Shown here in pieces: positions 8,819 to 17,598 of a stretch of DNA of 64,000 bases. Numbering within the stretch: position 1 is the first letter of the stretch; every line of letters starts with the position of its first letter. This DNA is from Parendozoicomonas haliclonae (GTDB taxonomy: Bacteria > Pseudomonadota > Gammaproteobacteria > Pseudomonadales > Endozoicomonadaceae): positions 1 to 64,000 of the forward strand of contig NZ_FWPT01000005.1 in assembly GCF_900174585.1 (NCBI RefSeq). Direction: 5' to 3'. Under the pieces are notes generated by a model, which did no database searches, was not told where the DNA came from, and saw only the letters and a program-made list of their open reading frames with translations. The position numbers were made by a program, and so were the translations under genes.

Positions 8819-9708
8819 ATCCGTTCGATATCCCTGGTTCCGAAGAGGCCGTAAGGCTTGATGGTGAGAATGATCAGCAAGATATAGAAGGGCGCGATCG
8901 TGTAGAGGTTGCCGATATGCAGATACTGGCTGTCGATAAACTCGGCCAGATTTTCCAGCAGGCCGATAATAACCCCGCCAACCACTCCGCCGACGATGGA
9001 ATCCAGACCACCCAGAATCACCGCCGGGAACACCTTGATACCGATAAACGACAAGGCACTGGAGACACCGTTCACCATCCCGATCACGATACCGGCAGTT
9101 GCCGAGACCATGGCAGAGATTGCCCAGCTGGCGGCAAACACCTTGGAAACCGAGATGCCCAGACTGCTGGCTACCTGCTGGTCAAAGGCGGTGGCGCGCA
9201 TGGCTAGCCCCATCCGGGAGTGTTTAAAGAACCAGTAGAAGCCAGCCATCATCACCACCGAGAAGATCAGGCTGAGGATGTAGGCCAGTTCAATATTCAG
9301 GCCGGCAATATTAACGACGCTGGTTTCAAAGACCTGCGGATAACTCTCTGCCGAGACGCCAAAGATCCACTTCATCAGCGACTGAAAGAACATCGACAGG
9401 CCAATGGTGATCATAATTACCGAGATAATCGGTTCCCCGATCATCGGTCTGAGGAACACTGCCTGAATCAGTATTCCAAACAGCGTCATAAAGCCAAGAG
9501 TCAGCAAAAAGCCGATATAGAACGGCAGATCCAGCCACACCAAAGTCCCCCAGCATACCCAGGCACCAATCAGCAGGAATTCGCCCTGGGCAAAATTCAC
9601 CACCTGGGTGGACTTGTAGATCAATACAAAGCACATGGCGATGACGCCATAGAGCAGGCCAACGATCAGACCGTTTACGGTCAGCTGCAGCAGCAGTTCA
9701 GTATTCAT
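8815..9708 (-). CDS. livH: ABC transporter permease, LivH type
   Basis: The protein has 297 residues and about eight membrane segments. The family motifs are NGLIVGLLYGVIAMCFVLIY at the start, VNFAQGEFLLIGA, MAMRATAFDQQVASSLGI-type coupling helix (MGLAMRATAFDQQ), and VILGGLDSIVGGVVGG near the end. It pairs with LivM. It overlaps the upstream acyl-CoA synthetase and downstream livM by 4 bp each, so the three are translationally coupled. Confidence 0.9.
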   Translation of the reverse strand: MNTELLLQLTVNGLIVGLLYGVIAMCFVLIYKSTQVVNFAQGEFLLIGAWVCWGTLVWLDLPFYIGFLLTLGFMTLFGILIQAVFLRPMIGEPIISVIMITIGLSMFFQSLMKWIFGVSAESYPQVFETSVVNIAGLNIELAYILSLIFSVVMMAGFYWFFKHSRMGLAMRATAFDQQVASSLGISVSKVFAASWAISAMVSATAGIVIGMVNGVSSALSFIGIKVFPAVILGGLDSIVGGVVGGVIIGLLENLAEFIDSQYLHIGNLYTIAPFYILLIILTIKPYGLFGTRDIERI

Positions 9709-11657
9709 GCGCTGGCCTCCAGTGGTTGGGGTTGTTCCTGGGGAATGGCGGCTGGCAGCTCACCCAGAGTAATCACTTCCAATGTCGTCTGTACTCGGCT
9801 CTGGCTGCCATCCTGGAAGGTGATCATGGTGTCGATATCGACATGGCTGTTGCCGTTGTAGAGTGCGTCGATAATGCTGGAATACTTTTCCGACACTACG
9901 CTGCGGCGGACCTTGCGGGTGCGGGTTAGCTCACCATCATCGGCATCCAGCTCCTTGTAGAGCAGAAGGAAGCGTTTGATACGCTGAGTCTCCGGCAGGG
10001 TTTCGTTTACCTCTTCCATGGCTTTACGCACCAAGGCCATCACTTCTGGTTGGGAGGATAGGTTGGTGTAGTTGGTGAAGGCAATGCCCTGGGCTTCGGC
10101 CCATTTGGCAACAATGCTGTAGCGAATACAGATCAGCGCGGTCAGGTAAGGGCGTTCATTACCCATAATTACCGCTTCCGCCACATAGGGGGAGAACTTC
10201 AGTTTGTTCTCGATATATTGCGGTGAAAAGCGGATGCCGGTTGCGGTGCGCGCCATATCCTTGACCCGGTCGATCACCACCAGATGACCACTGTCTTTGA
10301 GATAGCCGGCATCACCCGTATACATCCAGCCATCACGCACATCATCGTCGTAAGCTTTCTGATTATTGTGGTAGCCGGTAAACATGCCGGTGGTACGGGC
10401 AACGATTTCGCCCACGCCATTCTCGTCCGGCTGTTCAATCTTCAACTGGCTGTTATCGAAGGGAATGCCCACGGACTCATAATCGATATCATCACCAATA
10501 TGAATGGTGTAGGCACCGGCCAGTTCGGTCTGGCCATACAGCTGTTTCAGTGGCACGCCCATGGCATGGAACAGCTTGAAGGTATCCGGTCCCATGGCTG
10601 CGCCACCGGTAGCGGCAGAGGTGAGGTTGGAAAACCCGAGCCGGTCCCGCAGGGCTTTCATCAAAATAAAGTCGGCCAGTTTGGAAGTACGCCCTTGCTC
10701 ACGGGCTTTGAGGGCCCGGCTCAGGCCAAACTGAAACAGTTTCTGTTTGAGAGGTTGGGCATCCATCATCCGGGCATGGACTTCCGCGGCCAGGTTTTCC
10801 CACACCCGGGGAGCCAGTAGCACGAAACTTGGGCCGATCTCCCGCAGGTCAGCCATCATGGTTTCCTGGGTCTCGACAAAATTAATCACCTGTCGTGCGA
10901 GCAGGGCCTGACCCACTGCATACACCTGTTCCATAATCCACGGCAGTGGCAGTACGGAAACGTAGTTGTCTCCCGGTTGTTTCGGGTCTGCTCTCAGGTA
11001 GGCCGAACAGTGATCAAGAAACCGTCCGGAGTGGTGCATAGCCAGCTTGGGTCGGGAGGTGGTGCCGGAGGTGGTGCAAAGTATGGACAGTTCCAGACCA
11101 TCAGTGGCTGCGACCATATCGGCATAGCGGTCCGGCTCAGCTTCATCCAGTGTACGACCGAGGGCATAGAGCTTTTCAATATCAATCAGACGCGGATCGT
11201 CGTATTTACGCAGGCCACGGGGATCGCAGTAGACAATCCACTTGACCGAGGGAATGCGATCTTCCAGTTCCAGCAGCTTGTCGCACTGCTCTTCATCCTC
11301 GGCGATCACTACGGATGCCTCGGCGAAGGTGAGCAGATACTCAGTCTCTTCATGCAGAGAATCCTGATAAACCCCCATGGAGTAACCCCGCAGGGCATGG
11401 GCGGCGATCTCGCCCCAGATCCACTCCGGGCGGTTATCCCCGAGCAGGGCGATCACTGCCTGCTCCTGAACACCTAGTTGGCTCAGGCCGAGAGTGAGCC
11501 ACTTGACCCGGTTGTGGTAATCCTGCCAGGTATATTCCTGCCAGATACCGAATTCCTTCTCGCGCATGGCAATATCATCGCCATAGTTTTCTGCATTCCA
11601 GGCCAACAGTTTGGGGAAGGTGTCGGAGTGACTGAATGCGGTTGAGAAGCTCATCAT
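9705..11657 (-). CDS. long-chain acyl-CoA synthetase-like AMP-binding protein
   Basis: The protein has 650 residues, the usual length of the larger FadD/FAA-type AMP-forming ligases. Visible motifs are the phosphate-binding loop TTSGTTSRPKLAMHH, the adenine motif LYGQTELAGAYT, the ATP/AMP motif DGWMYTGDAGYL, and the linker VIDRVKDMARTATGIRFSPQ. The expected reaction is conversion of a carboxylic acid to its acyl-CoA with ATP. It sits second in the operon, overlapping livG (upstream) and livH (downstream) by 4 bp each. This arrangement of an acyl-CoA synthetase inside a liv-type cluster recurs in marine gammaproteobacteria (general knowledge). Substrate length or type is not predictable here. 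Confidence 0.88.
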   Translation of the reverse strand: MMSFSTAFSHSDTFPKLLAWNAENYGDDIAMREKEFGIWQEYTWQDYHNRVKWLTLGLSQLGVQEQAVIALLGDNRPEWIWGEIAAHALRGYSMGVYQDSLHEETEYLLTFAEASVVIAEDEEQCDKLLELEDRIPSVKWIVYCDPRGLRKYDDPRLIDIEKLYALGRTLDEAEPDRYADMVAATDGLELSILCTTSGTTSRPKLAMHHSGRFLDHCSAYLRADPKQPGDNYVSVLPLPWIMEQVYAVGQALLARQVINFVETQETMMADLREIGPSFVLLAPRVWENLAAEVHARMMDAQPLKQKLFQFGLSRALKAREQGRTSKLADFILMKALRDRLGFSNLTSAATGGAAMGPDTFKLFHAMGVPLKQLYGQTELAGAYTIHIGDDIDYESVGIPFDNSQLKIEQPDENGVGEIVARTTGMFTGYHNNQKAYDDDVRDGWMYTGDAGYLKDSGHLVVIDRVKDMARTATGIRFSPQYIENKLKFSPYVAEAVIMGNERPYLTALICIRYSIVAKWAEAQGIAFTNYTNLSSQPEVMALVRKAMEEVNETLPETQRIKRFLLLYKELDADDGELTRTRKVRRSVVSEKYSSIIDALYNGNSHVDIDTMITFQDGSQSRVQTTLEVITLGELPAAIPQEQPQPLEASA

Positions 11658-12460
11658 AAGCTCGCCTCCAACTGCTCCAGCATTTCGTCTTCTTCTCCGA
11701 GATAGGCCTTACGAACATGGTCGTTGGCCATGATCTCCTCGGGCAGGCCTTCAGCAATCTTGCAGCCAAAGTCGAGTACCATAACCCGGTTGGAAATACC
11801 CATAACCACGCCCATATCGTGTTCAATCATCACCACGGTCATGCCCCACTCTTCATTCAGATCGAGAATAAAGCGGGCCATATCTTCTTTTTCTTCCTGG
11901 TTCATCCCGGCCATGGGTTCATCCAAAAGAATCAGATCCGGTTTCAGAGCGATAGCGCGTGCCAGCTCGACACGTTTACGCAGCCCATACGACAGGGTAC
12001 CGGCCTGCTTTTTGCGTATATGGGAGATTTCCAGAAAGTCGATAATCTCTTCCACGGCGGCCCGGTGTTTGATCTCTTCGTTCTGGGTACCGGAAAACCA
12101 GTACAGCGGGCCGGTGGCAAAGTTGTTTTTCAGCAAGTGATGACGGCCCACCATTATATTGTCGAGTACCGACATATGGCCGAACAGTGCCAGGTTCTGG
12201 AAGGTTCGGCCAAGGCCGAGTACGGAGCGTTTATCGGGTTTGAGTCTTGTGATCTCCTGATCCTTGAACCGGACCGAGCCGCTGTTGGGTTGGTAACGAC
12301 CGGAGATACAGTTGAGCATGGAGGTTTTTCCGGCCCCATTGGGACCAATAATGGAAAACACTTCACCTTTGTTTACCGAGAAACTGACATCGGTCAGCGC
12401 CTTTACGCCACCGAAGGTAAGGGTGACCTTGCTGACATCAAGGAGGATATTGCTGCTCAT
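11654..12460 (-). CDS. livG: ABC transporter ATP-binding protein, LivG type
   Basis: The frame opens at 12532, but the ATG at 12460 is chosen. It gives the normal start SSNILLDVSKVTLTFGGVKA, a 268-residue protein, and an AAGG-containing leader. It shows Walker A GPNGAGKTSM, signature LSYGLRKRVELARA, Walker B LILLDEPMAGMNQEE, and H-loop VVMIEHDMGVVM. It is the first gene of the seven-gene operon and overlaps the acyl-CoA synthetase start by 4 bp. The promoter region upstream carries two dyads. Confidence 0.9.
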   Translation of the reverse strand: MSSNILLDVSKVTLTFGGVKALTDVSFSVNKGEVFSIIGPNGAGKTSMLNCISGRYQPNSGSVRFKDQEITRLKPDKRSVLGLGRTFQNLALFGHMSVLDNIMVGRHHLLKNNFATGPLYWFSGTQNEEIKHRAAVEEIIDFLEISHIRKKQAGTLSYGLRKRVELARAIALKPDLILLDEPMAGMNQEEKEDMARFILDLNEEWGMTVVMIEHDMGVVMGISNRVMVLDFGCKIAEGLPEEIMANDHVRKAYLGEEDEMLEQLEASL

Positions 12461-12535
12461 TGCCTGCCTTATTATGAATTGTTGTTGGCAATCACTTCTT
12501 ATTCTTTTACTACAGCATCTTGAAGCTATCACAGG

Positions 12536-12588
12536 GTTTACGTGAACGTAAACGTACAGATATTAGACTTTGGTCTAATATCTTGTAA
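12536..12588 (-). promoter_or_regulatory. promoter with two perfect dyads upstream of livG operon
   Basis: On the minus strand, TTACAA (12588-12583) and TAATAT (12565-12560) are 17 bases apart, a plausible sigma70 promoter. A perfect 10-bp inverted repeat with a 4-base loop (12559-12568 and 12573-12582) fills the spacer and the -10. A second palindrome, GTTTACGTGAACGTAAAC (12536-12553), covers the expected start site. The latter resembles operators of regulators of acyl-CoA or branched-chain acid catabolism (LiuR-like sites come to mind, from memory). The binder is not known. Confidence 0.5.
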
Positions 12589-12616
12589 CCGTGTGAAACA
12601 GTCTTGTTTATATTGT

Positions 12617-14572
12617 TTAAAGTCCGGCTTTAGAGGTCGCTTCGGTCTTTGGTTTTGCGTCAGTCTGTTGATTGTTATCGGATCGATACAGCGCAATAGT
12701 GATATCTTCCGTGATATACCCTCTGAACAGGTAGTAGAGATAGCTGCGAATTTTTTCCTGACTCTGCGTGGAAAGAATCATCATCTCTGGATGGGTGTAG
12801 GGCACGAAATAATAGTTGGTGACAGCGTGACCGCTGGTATTTTTGGGCTCGCTGGCAATCAGGTAAAAGGTTTCATACTCTGATGACGAGCCAACCCGAA
12901 CAACAATCCGGGCAATGGTGCGTGGTGCTTCGCTGAACTTTTTAAACAAACCATCAAGAATCTGGTTGTGGCCGGTTTGGATCATTGATACCAGTGAGTC
13001 TTCGTGGATCGGAGCACCCGAGGTGGGAAGAAATTCCTGTGTATTAATCTGACCATCAAAGATGCCAACACTTTTTACGTTATTGGCGAAAAATTCAGCC
13101 CGAAGTGCTTTGTCGTCTTTGCAGTCCATCTGTCGTTTAGCAACAATTCGGGCCGTTATCTTCGGTAGGTCGTTACGATGAATCTTTAACCCCAGTGAGC
13201 TGGCATAGTTCTCATGCAGGCTGGAAAGACTCAGGCTTTTGTTCATAGGAAGAGGGAAGGTATCTATACAGAAGTCCGGAAGCCGGTAGTGAGGGATGTG
13301 TTCCGGTTGATCTATAGCGGGATGCTCGCAATCAAATTCCAGAAGTGCTACCTCTTGCGTACTGGTCAGCAATAGGCTGTTGAGTAGATAGAGAGCCAGC
13401 TCCCTCGGGCCTCGACCCTGATAACACACCAGATGATTATCGATCTGGGAATTGTTAACCGTAAACAGAAGCTTCAGCGTGCCCGGTTCATTATCCTTTC
13501 CCCGGGTTCGATAGAACTGAACCGGCATATTTACCCTGCCATCCTCCATGGTACAGCTGATAATCAGGGAGTGTTCACCAGGTAATCGTTCCAGAGCGGC
13601 TGTCAGAGTATCGATCCATGGCTGAATCTGATCATCAAAGCCCAGATTATACATGCGCCCGAACAAAGGCTCTTGGTGCTGCTGAATGTAGAGCCAGAAT
13701 TCCTGTGCTCCCCGGCTTTGTTGCATGGGCAGACTATCGGGTGGGAAATCGTCGGGAGATGTAGCCTGAATGCCAAGGATGGTTTCCAGTCCATAGATAT
13801 GTTCTGACAGCAGTGAACGACCACCAATTCCAGGGCCTGTTGCCTCCTGGCGCATCATGTGCGGGCCGCCGGGCATATCGCAGGGGGCCAGGGGAACAGG
13901 TCTGATGCGTACCGGTATATCTTGAGGCTGAATTTTCGGGTTTTCGACAATGGTTGGGGATCGATCATGCTCCCCGCTTTCAACAGACTGACTTTCATAC
14001 TGCGGATGTTGTTCGTAGACAGTGACATTCTGGCCGACACCATAAGCTGCTTTGTGACGACCTGGGTCACTGGAGGGTTCAGCAATCGCTGCTCCTTGCT
14101 CGGTTTTTTGGGTTTCTGATTCTGGCTTGGACTTTACGCCTGATGACTTAGGCTGCGGTTCCGGAGAGTCAGCAGGCATCAGTTGGCTCCAGTTGAACTT
14201 GGCATACTCCTTCATCAGGGCTGTATCCTTGAAGCAGTAGCCTATAGGACCATCATCATCGCAGCCCGGAACCGGGCACTGGGAACGCGCTTCTATCAAG
14301 GTCTCGGCACAGGCTTTATCAAACGTATGGCCGCAGGATATCTGGTAGCAAATGTGCATCAGCCCCCGGCAAAGACCGCAGCGGCGCTTCTCGATCATGG
14401 TGTTGTCCGGGGTTGGCAGTGATGGCTCTTCCAGAAGCTGCTTTTCGGCACTGGCAGGTCTCACTAAGGAGCCTGAGGGGCTTGTCGCAGGCCTACCCGT
14501 TTTTACCTGCTCAAGAGCAGATTGCAGTGCCGCCAGTGATAGGGGGCCTTCAGAGGACAGTTGTTTATCCAT
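12617..14572 (-). CDS. large RING-finger-like protein, possible E3-type or host-directed protein
   Basis: The frame extends to a TTG at 14590, but the ATG at 14572, preceded by TCAGGTCTGGTC, is preferred (651 residues). Residues 65-104 form a RING-like cluster: C65-x2-C68, C80-x-H82, C88, C99-x4-C104, within RCGLCRGLMHICYQISCGHT. After a Pro/Ser/Glu-rich linker (about 110-240) comes a ~400-residue region with no family I recognise. No signal peptide is visible. It follows cyoD by ~120 bp on the same strand, so it may be co-transcribed, but there is no functional link. The RING-like ligand pattern is seen; ubiquitin-ligase activity would be inference. Confidence 0.65.
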   Translation of the reverse strand: MDKQLSSEGPLSLAALQSALEQVKTGRPATSPSGSLVRPASAEKQLLEEPSLPTPDNTMIEKRRCGLCRGLMHICYQISCGHTFDKACAETLIEARSQCPVPGCDDDGPIGYCFKDTALMKEYAKFNWSQLMPADSPEPQPKSSGVKSKPESETQKTEQGAAIAEPSSDPGRHKAAYGVGQNVTVYEQHPQYESQSVESGEHDRSPTIVENPKIQPQDIPVRIRPVPLAPCDMPGGPHMMRQEATGPGIGGRSLLSEHIYGLETILGIQATSPDDFPPDSLPMQQSRGAQEFWLYIQQHQEPLFGRMYNLGFDDQIQPWIDTLTAALERLPGEHSLIISCTMEDGRVNMPVQFYRTRGKDNEPGTLKLLFTVNNSQIDNHLVCYQGRGPRELALYLLNSLLLTSTQEVALLEFDCEHPAIDQPEHIPHYRLPDFCIDTFPLPMNKSLSLSSLHENYASSLGLKIHRNDLPKITARIVAKRQMDCKDDKALRAEFFANNVKSVGIFDGQINTQEFLPTSGAPIHEDSLVSMIQTGHNQILDGLFKKFSEAPRTIARIVVRVGSSSEYETFYLIASEPKNTSGHAVTNYYFVPYTHPEMMILSTQSQEKIRSYLYYLFRGYITEDITIALYRSDNNQQTDAKPKTEATSKAGL

Positions 14573-14690
14573 GACCAGACCTGAAAACAATGAATGCAGT
14601 TCTTTTGGAGTGGTCGTGGGATAAATGGTTCTTGAAATGCGATCAGGCTCTGCAGTGGTACTGACCGGTTTGTTAGTCCAGCAAGCTACC

Positions 14691-15002
14691 TCAAACCATT
14701 CGCATATTTAGGTCCCACATAATCCATAGGCTGCCGCCGACCATAATCAGAATCAGCACACCGGCAAACAGCAAGGCGCCCAGCCAGATGCGATCCATAT
14801 GAGATATTCGCAGATGCAAAAAGAACCGCAGATGAACCAGCAACTGGACCAGAGCACAGACGGCAAGCAGGGCAAAGGTCGCGCCGGACTTTAGAGGGTG
14901 AGTAATAACCAGCCAGAATGGTGCAATCGTGAGTGCGGCTGCCAGAACCAGGCCGGTGAGGTAGTCCCGCAAAGTGGATTCAGGATAATGGTTCATAGGC
15001 AT
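14691..15002 (-). CDS. cyoD: cytochrome bo3 quinol oxidase subunit IV
   Basis: The protein has 103 residues with three membrane helices: LVLAAALTIAPFWLVI, FALLAVCALVQLLVHLRFFL and a C-terminal ILIMVGGSLWIMWDLN. It matches CyoD, the small helper subunit of the bo3 oxidase. Its ATG overlaps the cyoC stop by one base. It is the last cyo gene here; no cyoE (haem o synthase) follows. Confidence 0.92.
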   Translation of the reverse strand: MPMNHYPESTLRDYLTGLVLAAALTIAPFWLVITHPLKSGATFALLAVCALVQLLVHLRFFLHLRISHMDRIWLGALLFAGVLILIMVGGSLWIMWDLNMRMV

Positions 15003-15601
15003 TACCGGATAAATACGGGCAGATAGACCACGGAAAATATCCCGATCCAGATAATATCAAGAAAGTGCCAGAACAGCCCCAGCCGAAACAGGCGGGAGAT
15101 GACCGGTGCTGTTCGGCCTTCCATGATTAATTGCCCGATCATCACCAGAATCCCAAGCAGCCCGATACTGACATGCAGACCGTGAGTGGCCACCAGGGTA
15201 AAAAAGGCGGAGAGATAACCGCTGCGCTGAGGCGTTGCCTGTTGGTTGATCAGATCGACAAACTCTTTGATTTCCAGCCCCAGAAAAGACACACCGAGCA
15301 GGCAAGTGACCACCAACCAGAGCACGGCTGTCTGTCGTTTATCGGCTTGTACCGCCAACCAGGCCAAACCAAAGCTGGTGGACGATAGCAGCAGGCAGGT
15401 GGTCTCCCAGCCGACATGGGATAGGTCGAACAGCTGTGCAGGTTCAGTGCCACCGGCGGTGTTGGAAAACATCACCACATAGGTAGCGAACAGCAGAGCA
15501 AAGATAATGGCATCGGTCATCAGATAGAGCCAGAAGCCCAACTCCCGGTTGGTCAACTCTTCCTGCTGGTGTTCCAGCAGCAGATTTTCGATGCCGGTCA
15601 T
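15002..15601 (-). CDS. cyoC: cytochrome bo3 quinol oxidase subunit III
   Basis: The protein has 199 residues and five membrane helices. It shows subunit-III features ELGFWLYLMTDAIIFALLFA, the conserved LGLEIKEF helix, and ATHGLHVSIGL. It lacks the two extra N-terminal helices of COX3, as expected for CyoC. It overlaps cyoB by 4 bp and cyoD by 1 bp. Confidence 0.93.
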   Translation of the reverse strand: MTGIENLLLEHQQEELTNRELGFWLYLMTDAIIFALLFATYVVMFSNTAGGTEPAQLFDLSHVGWETTCLLLSSTSFGLAWLAVQADKRQTAVLWLVVTCLLGVSFLGLEIKEFVDLINQQATPQRSGYLSAFFTLVATHGLHVSIGLLGILVMIGQLIMEGRTAPVISRLFRLGLFWHFLDIIWIGIFSVVYLPVFIR

Positions 15602-17598
15602 ATCGGGTCACCGTCGCCTATAAGGCCTGCTTGAGCAAGTGATGTTTGCCATGGCTTTTCCAAAGATTGAATAAGCTCTGGCTGGTAAATGCTTACCCGC
15701 TCTTCCCTTGAACTGCGTACAACTACCAGAGCAATAATGCTGATCAGAGCCAGCAGGGCCAGCCACCAGATATGCCAGACCATGGCAAAGCCCAAAATCC
15801 CTCCCGAGACTCCGAGTAACACCCCCATACCGGTATTGGCGGGCAGGATAATGGACGATGGTTGAGTAAATCGATAAGCCATCCGGGTTTGCTTCATCTG
15901 CCAAAAGGCATCGCGTTCATCCCCTTTTGGGATGGAGGCAAAGTTATAGGGGGCGGGTGGCGATGAGGTATACCATTCCAGTGTGCGGCCATCCCAGGGA
16001 TCACCGGTGGTATCCCGGTTCTGTTCTCTTTCACGCACGCTGACCCATAGCTGGATAAAAATGGCACAGAGCCCGGCCAGTACAAAACAGGCACCGATAA
16101 AGGCAACAATCAGATAAGGCTGCCATTCGGGAGTTGTGTATTGTTCCAGTCGGCGGGGCATACCCAGCAGTCCTACGAGATACAGGGGCATAAAGGCTAG
16201 ATAAAACCCGATAGTCCAGAGCCAGAAAATCCACTTGCCCCAACGTTGGTTCAACGTGAAGCCAAAGGCCTTGGGAAACCAGTACTGCATCCCGGCCAGA
16301 TAACCAAACAGGGCACCGGGAATCAACATATTGTGGAAGTGAGCAACCAGAAAGGTGGTGTTGTGCATCTGGTAGTCCACCGGTGGTATCGCCAGCAGCA
16401 CACCGGTCATACCTCCAATCACAAAGGTGACAATAAAACCAATGGTAAACAGCAGTGCCGGATGAAAGGTGATCTGCCCCCGAAACAGGGTAAACAGCCA
16501 GTCAAAAATTTTTACCCCTGTCGGTACGGCAATCACCATGGTGGCAATACCAAACACCGCATTGACGCTGGCACTGGAACCCATGGTAAAGAAGTGGTGC
16601 AGCCAGACGGTAAACGACAACAGAGCAATCACTGCGGTGGCATACACCAGTGAGCGATAGCCAAACAGCGGCTTGCGGGCAAAGGTGGCGGTAACTTCGG
16701 AATAGATACCAAAGGCTGGCAGGATCAGGATATACACCTCCGGATGCCCCCAGATCCACAGCAGGTTGGCAAAGTTCATCATATTGCCGCCCAGCTCGTT
16801 GGTAAAAAAGTGCATGCCCAGAGTTCGGTCCAGCCCCAGCATCGCGGCGACAACGGTCAGAGCGGGAAAGGCAAAGGCGATCAGCAGACTGGTGCACAGT
16901 GTCGTCCAGACAAACAACGGCATCTTCATCAAGGTCATGCCTGGAGCCCGGCAGCGCAGGATGGTGACAATAAAATTAATACCGGTCAGGGTGCTGCCCA
17001 CGCCACTGACCATCAAAGCCCAGATCCAGTAATCCACACCGACCCCGGGACTGTACTGGATACCGGAATAGGGCGGGTAGCCTGTCCAGCCAGCGGTAGA
17101 AAAACGACCGATAACTAATGAAGTGGCGACTAGTCCGGCTCCGGCGGCAGTCAGCCATAAACTGACCGAGTTAAGGAAGGGGAAGGCCACATCCCGTGCG
17201 CCTATCTGCAACGGAACGATGATATTGATCAGTCCGGTCAGAAACGGCATGGCCATAAAGAAGATCATAATGGTGCCGTGGGAGGTGAAAATCTGCTCGA
17301 AGTGTTCCGGCGGCAGATAGCCTTCGTTGTTCAGGGCTATAGCCTGCTGGGCCCGCATCATAATGGCATCTATAAAGCCACGTACCAGCATGGCCAGCGC
17401 TAGTACGATATACATCACCCCGATTTTTTTATGATCGACACTGGTCAGCCATTCCCGCCAAAGCCAAGGCCACAGTCGTTTATAGCTGAGAAACAGCACC
17501 GGCAGCAGAACTGCCAGTAATGTGACCACGGCTCCCCCCATAGCCACCCAGCTATAGAATGGAAGGGCTTCAAGGCTTAAGCGACCCAGTAATGTCAT
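15598..17598 (-). CDS. cyoB: cytochrome bo3 quinol oxidase subunit I
   Basis: The protein has 666 residues, the normal length for CyoB. It holds haem b, haem o and CuB and pumps protons while reducing oxygen to water with ubiquinol. Visible motifs are the HGTIMIFFMAMPFL helix (low-spin haem ligand), WIWGHPEVYILILPAFG (CuB and cross-linked His-Tyr, GHPEVY), WLHHFFTMG (CuB His pair), and TFLVAHFHNMLIPG (both haem ligands). It also contains the YFPKAFG-type loop (QYWFPKAFG). It overlaps cyoA and cyoC by 4 bp each. Confidence 0.96.
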   Translation of the reverse strand: MTLLGRLSLEALPFYSWVAMGGAVVTLLAVLLPVLFLSYKRLWPWLWREWLTSVDHKKIGVMYIVLALAMLVRGFIDAIMMRAQQAIALNNEGYLPPEHFEQIFTSHGTIMIFFMAMPFLTGLINIIVPLQIGARDVAFPFLNSVSLWLTAAGAGLVATSLVIGRFSTAGWTGYPPYSGIQYSPGVGVDYWIWALMVSGVGSTLTGINFIVTILRCRAPGMTLMKMPLFVWTTLCTSLLIAFAFPALTVVAAMLGLDRTLGMHFFTNELGGNMMNFANLLWIWGHPEVYILILPAFGIYSEVTATFARKPLFGYRSLVYATAVIALLSFTVWLHHFFTMGSSASVNAVFGIATMVIAVPTGVKIFDWLFTLFRGQITFHPALLFTIGFIVTFVIGGMTGVLLAIPPVDYQMHNTTFLVAHFHNMLIPGALFGYLAGMQYWFPKAFGFTLNQRWGKWIFWLWTIGFYLAFMPLYLVGLLGMPRRLEQYTTPEWQPYLIVAFIGACFVLAGLCAIFIQLWVSVREREQNRDTTGDPWDGRTLEWYTSSPPAPYNFASIPKGDERDAFWQMKQTRMAYRFTQPSSIILPANTGMGVLLGVSGGILGFAMVWHIWWLALLALISIIALVVVRSSREERVSIYQPELIQSLEKPWQTSLAQAGLIGDGDPI

